Shown here: positions 4,426 to 5,249 of the stretch, in pieces
How positions within the stretch are numbered: the first letter of the stretch is position 1
Layout: every line of letters starts with the position of its first letter
Source of the DNA: Candidatus Brocadiaceae bacterium
Lineage (GTDB): Bacteria > Planctomycetota > Brocadiia > SM23-32
DNA: 5,249 bases
Assembly (NCBI GenBank): GCA_030615435.1
Contig: JAUWZH010000194.1
Location: 1 to 5,249, forward strand
Reading direction: 5' to 3'
Translations under genes and position numbers: made by a program
The notes under the pieces: generated by a model
The model's input: the letters and a program-made list of their open reading frames with translations, nothing else
Databases searched by the model: none
What the model was told of the DNA's origin: nothing

Positions 4426-5249
4426 GGCGCGACAGACGACTGGCGCCCTTCGGGGTCGCTCGTCTCGGCAGGGAGCGGTGCAATGGGCAGGTAGAGGCGG
4501 AAGGTAGTGCCCTCCCCCACCGTGCTCTCCAGTGCGATGCTGCCCCCCTGCCGCTCGACGAGGGCCCGAACCAGGCTCAGCCCCAGCCCCATGCGTCCCT
4601 CTTCCTTCGTGCTGAAGCATGGCTCGAAGAGCCTGTCCTTCAGCTCATCGGGAATGCCCACCCCGGTGTCCTGCACACTGAGGGCGCACTGTGCGCCCCT
4701 CTTGCTCAGCGACACCGAAAGGGTCCCCCCGTCCGGCATTGCCTCCAGGGCGTTGGTCATCAGGTTCATGACGATCTGGCGGACATGCTCCTCCTGTGCG
4801 CGCACGAAGATCCCTTCGGCGAGGTTCAGATTCAGCGTGTAATTCCCACCGGCGGGTTCAGGCAGGAGCACTTCCGCCACTTCCCGCACGACCTGCCCCA
4901 CGTCCACGGGTGCGGCCAGGCCCGGAAAGCCCACTTGAGCGAACTGAGACATCCCCTCCACCATCTTGCGCCCCAGCTCCACAGCTTCCATTGCGACCTC
5001 CACATCGCGATCCTGCCCACGCTGCTCCCCGTGCAAACTGATCCGTTCCAGACAACCCTGGATTGCCCACAACAGGTTCTTGAAACTGTGGGCAATGCCC
5101 GCCGCCATCTGGCTGAGGGCGGTGACTTTCTCCCCTTCCTCCCACAGGCCCCCCGTCCTGGCCCCGGCCGAAATCAGTTTCGCATTGTAGAAGGCGGCGC
5201 CGGCATAGGCGGACAGCAGCGTCAGGATATTCAGGTCGGCCTCGGTAAA
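4410..5249 (-). CDS. Sensor histidine kinase with GAF domain, N-terminus off the window
   Basis: The frame is open from the right edge to its TGA and gives 279 C-terminal residues. Residues 1-28 (FTEADLNILTLL...AAFYNAKLISA) match the last helix of a GAF domain, and a linker leads to the H-box AAGIAHSFKNLL with phosphoacceptor His54. The HATPase domain is complete: N-box QIVMNLMTNALEAM (158-171), DTGVGIP (194-200), FEPCFST (208-214) and GRMGLGLSLV (218-227). It should autophosphorylate on His54 and pass phosphate to a response regulator not seen here. No receiver domain follows; the last 20 or so residues are a polar tail. No membrane segment is visible in this part, so location is unknown. 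The internal Met at 5106-5108 lies at the H-box and is not a start. The gene end overlaps the convergent DUF151 gene by 16 bp. Confidence 0.92.
   Translation of the reverse strand, partial: FTEADLNILTLLSAYAGAAFYNAKLISAGARTGGLWEEGEKVTALSQMAAGIAHSFKNLLWAIQGCLERISLHGEQRGQDRDVEVAMEAVELGRKMVEGMSQFAQVGFPGLAAPVDVGQVVREVAEVLLPEPAGGNYTLNLNLAEGIFVRAQEEHVRQIVMNLMTNALEAMPDGGTLSVSLSKRGAQCALSVQDTGVGIPDELKDRLFEPCFSTKEEGRMGLGLSLVRALVERQGGSIALESTVGEGTTFRLYLPIAPLPAETSDPEGRQSSVAPYSKS
4424..4449. terminator. Weak hairpin after the DUF151 stop codon
   Basis: AGGGCGC (4424-4430) and GCGCCCT (4443-4449) form a 7-bp stem with a 12-base loop starting at the DUF151 stop codon. Only two T follow on the plus strand, so it is not a standard Rho-independent terminator. 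It also lies within the coding end of the opposing kinase gene. An alternative small CCC-TTC-GGG hairpin overlaps the right arm. It may slow polymerase or protect the 3' end; it may be chance. Confidence 0.25.

Noticed and set aside
3886..4620. Long minus-strand open frame opposite the DUF151 gene
   Set aside because: It overlaps both the well-supported DUF151 gene and the kinase gene in another frame and has no recognisable domain.
5062..5096. Perfect 10-bp inverted repeat ATTGCCCACA/TGTGGGCAAT in the kinase gene
   Set aside because: It lies in the coding H-box, where both arms encode conserved residues (IAHS and LWAI). A match of this size is not very unlikely by chance in 5 kb, so no separate role is claimed.

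Overview
The window is GC-rich bacterial chromosome with dense housekeeping genes. No phage, transposase or CRISPR signal is visible. The organism cannot be fixed from this sequence alone. The HAD-YvcK fusion, the sequence style of the DUF151 bifunctional nuclease and the GAF histidine kinase with an HSFKN-type H-box make Planctomycetota, or another deep-branching Gram-negative lineage, my best guess at low confidence.

Layout: The left edge holds the last 25 bases of a tRNA gene with encoded CCA. A perfect 14-bp inverted repeat shares its left arm with the tRNA 3' end (21-53). It runs directly into a second inverted repeat built from 8-bp units of the type GARCAGNN (54-127). Roughly 130-510 holds no convincing gene. 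A long plus-strand gene (518-2221) encodes a HAD-type phosphatase fused to a YvcK/CofD-like domain. Converging on it and overlapping its 3' end is a minus-strand pair, nicotinamidase (pncA-like, 3211-3834) then OMP decarboxylase (pyrF, 2191-3177), 33 bp apart and probably one operon. A 183-bp divergent gap with a near-consensus sigma-70 promoter separates pncA from a plus-strand DUF151 bifunctional nuclease gene (4018-4425). That gene's end overlaps, tail to tail, the end of a GAF-domain sensor histidine kinase that runs off the right edge (4410-5249).

Functional links: pncA and pyrF are both nucleotide/cofactor genes (NAD salvage and UMP synthesis). The YvcK family is tied to UDP-sugar binding and carbon or cell-wall balance, so a loose pyridine/pyrimidine/UDP-sugar theme is possible but is inference. 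Gene order alternates by strand (+, -, -, +, -), with two tail-to-tail overlaps and no strong intrinsic terminator.

I found no clear new multi-gene system. The items most worth a second look are the HAD-YvcK fusion and the composite palindromic element attached to the tRNA 3' end.
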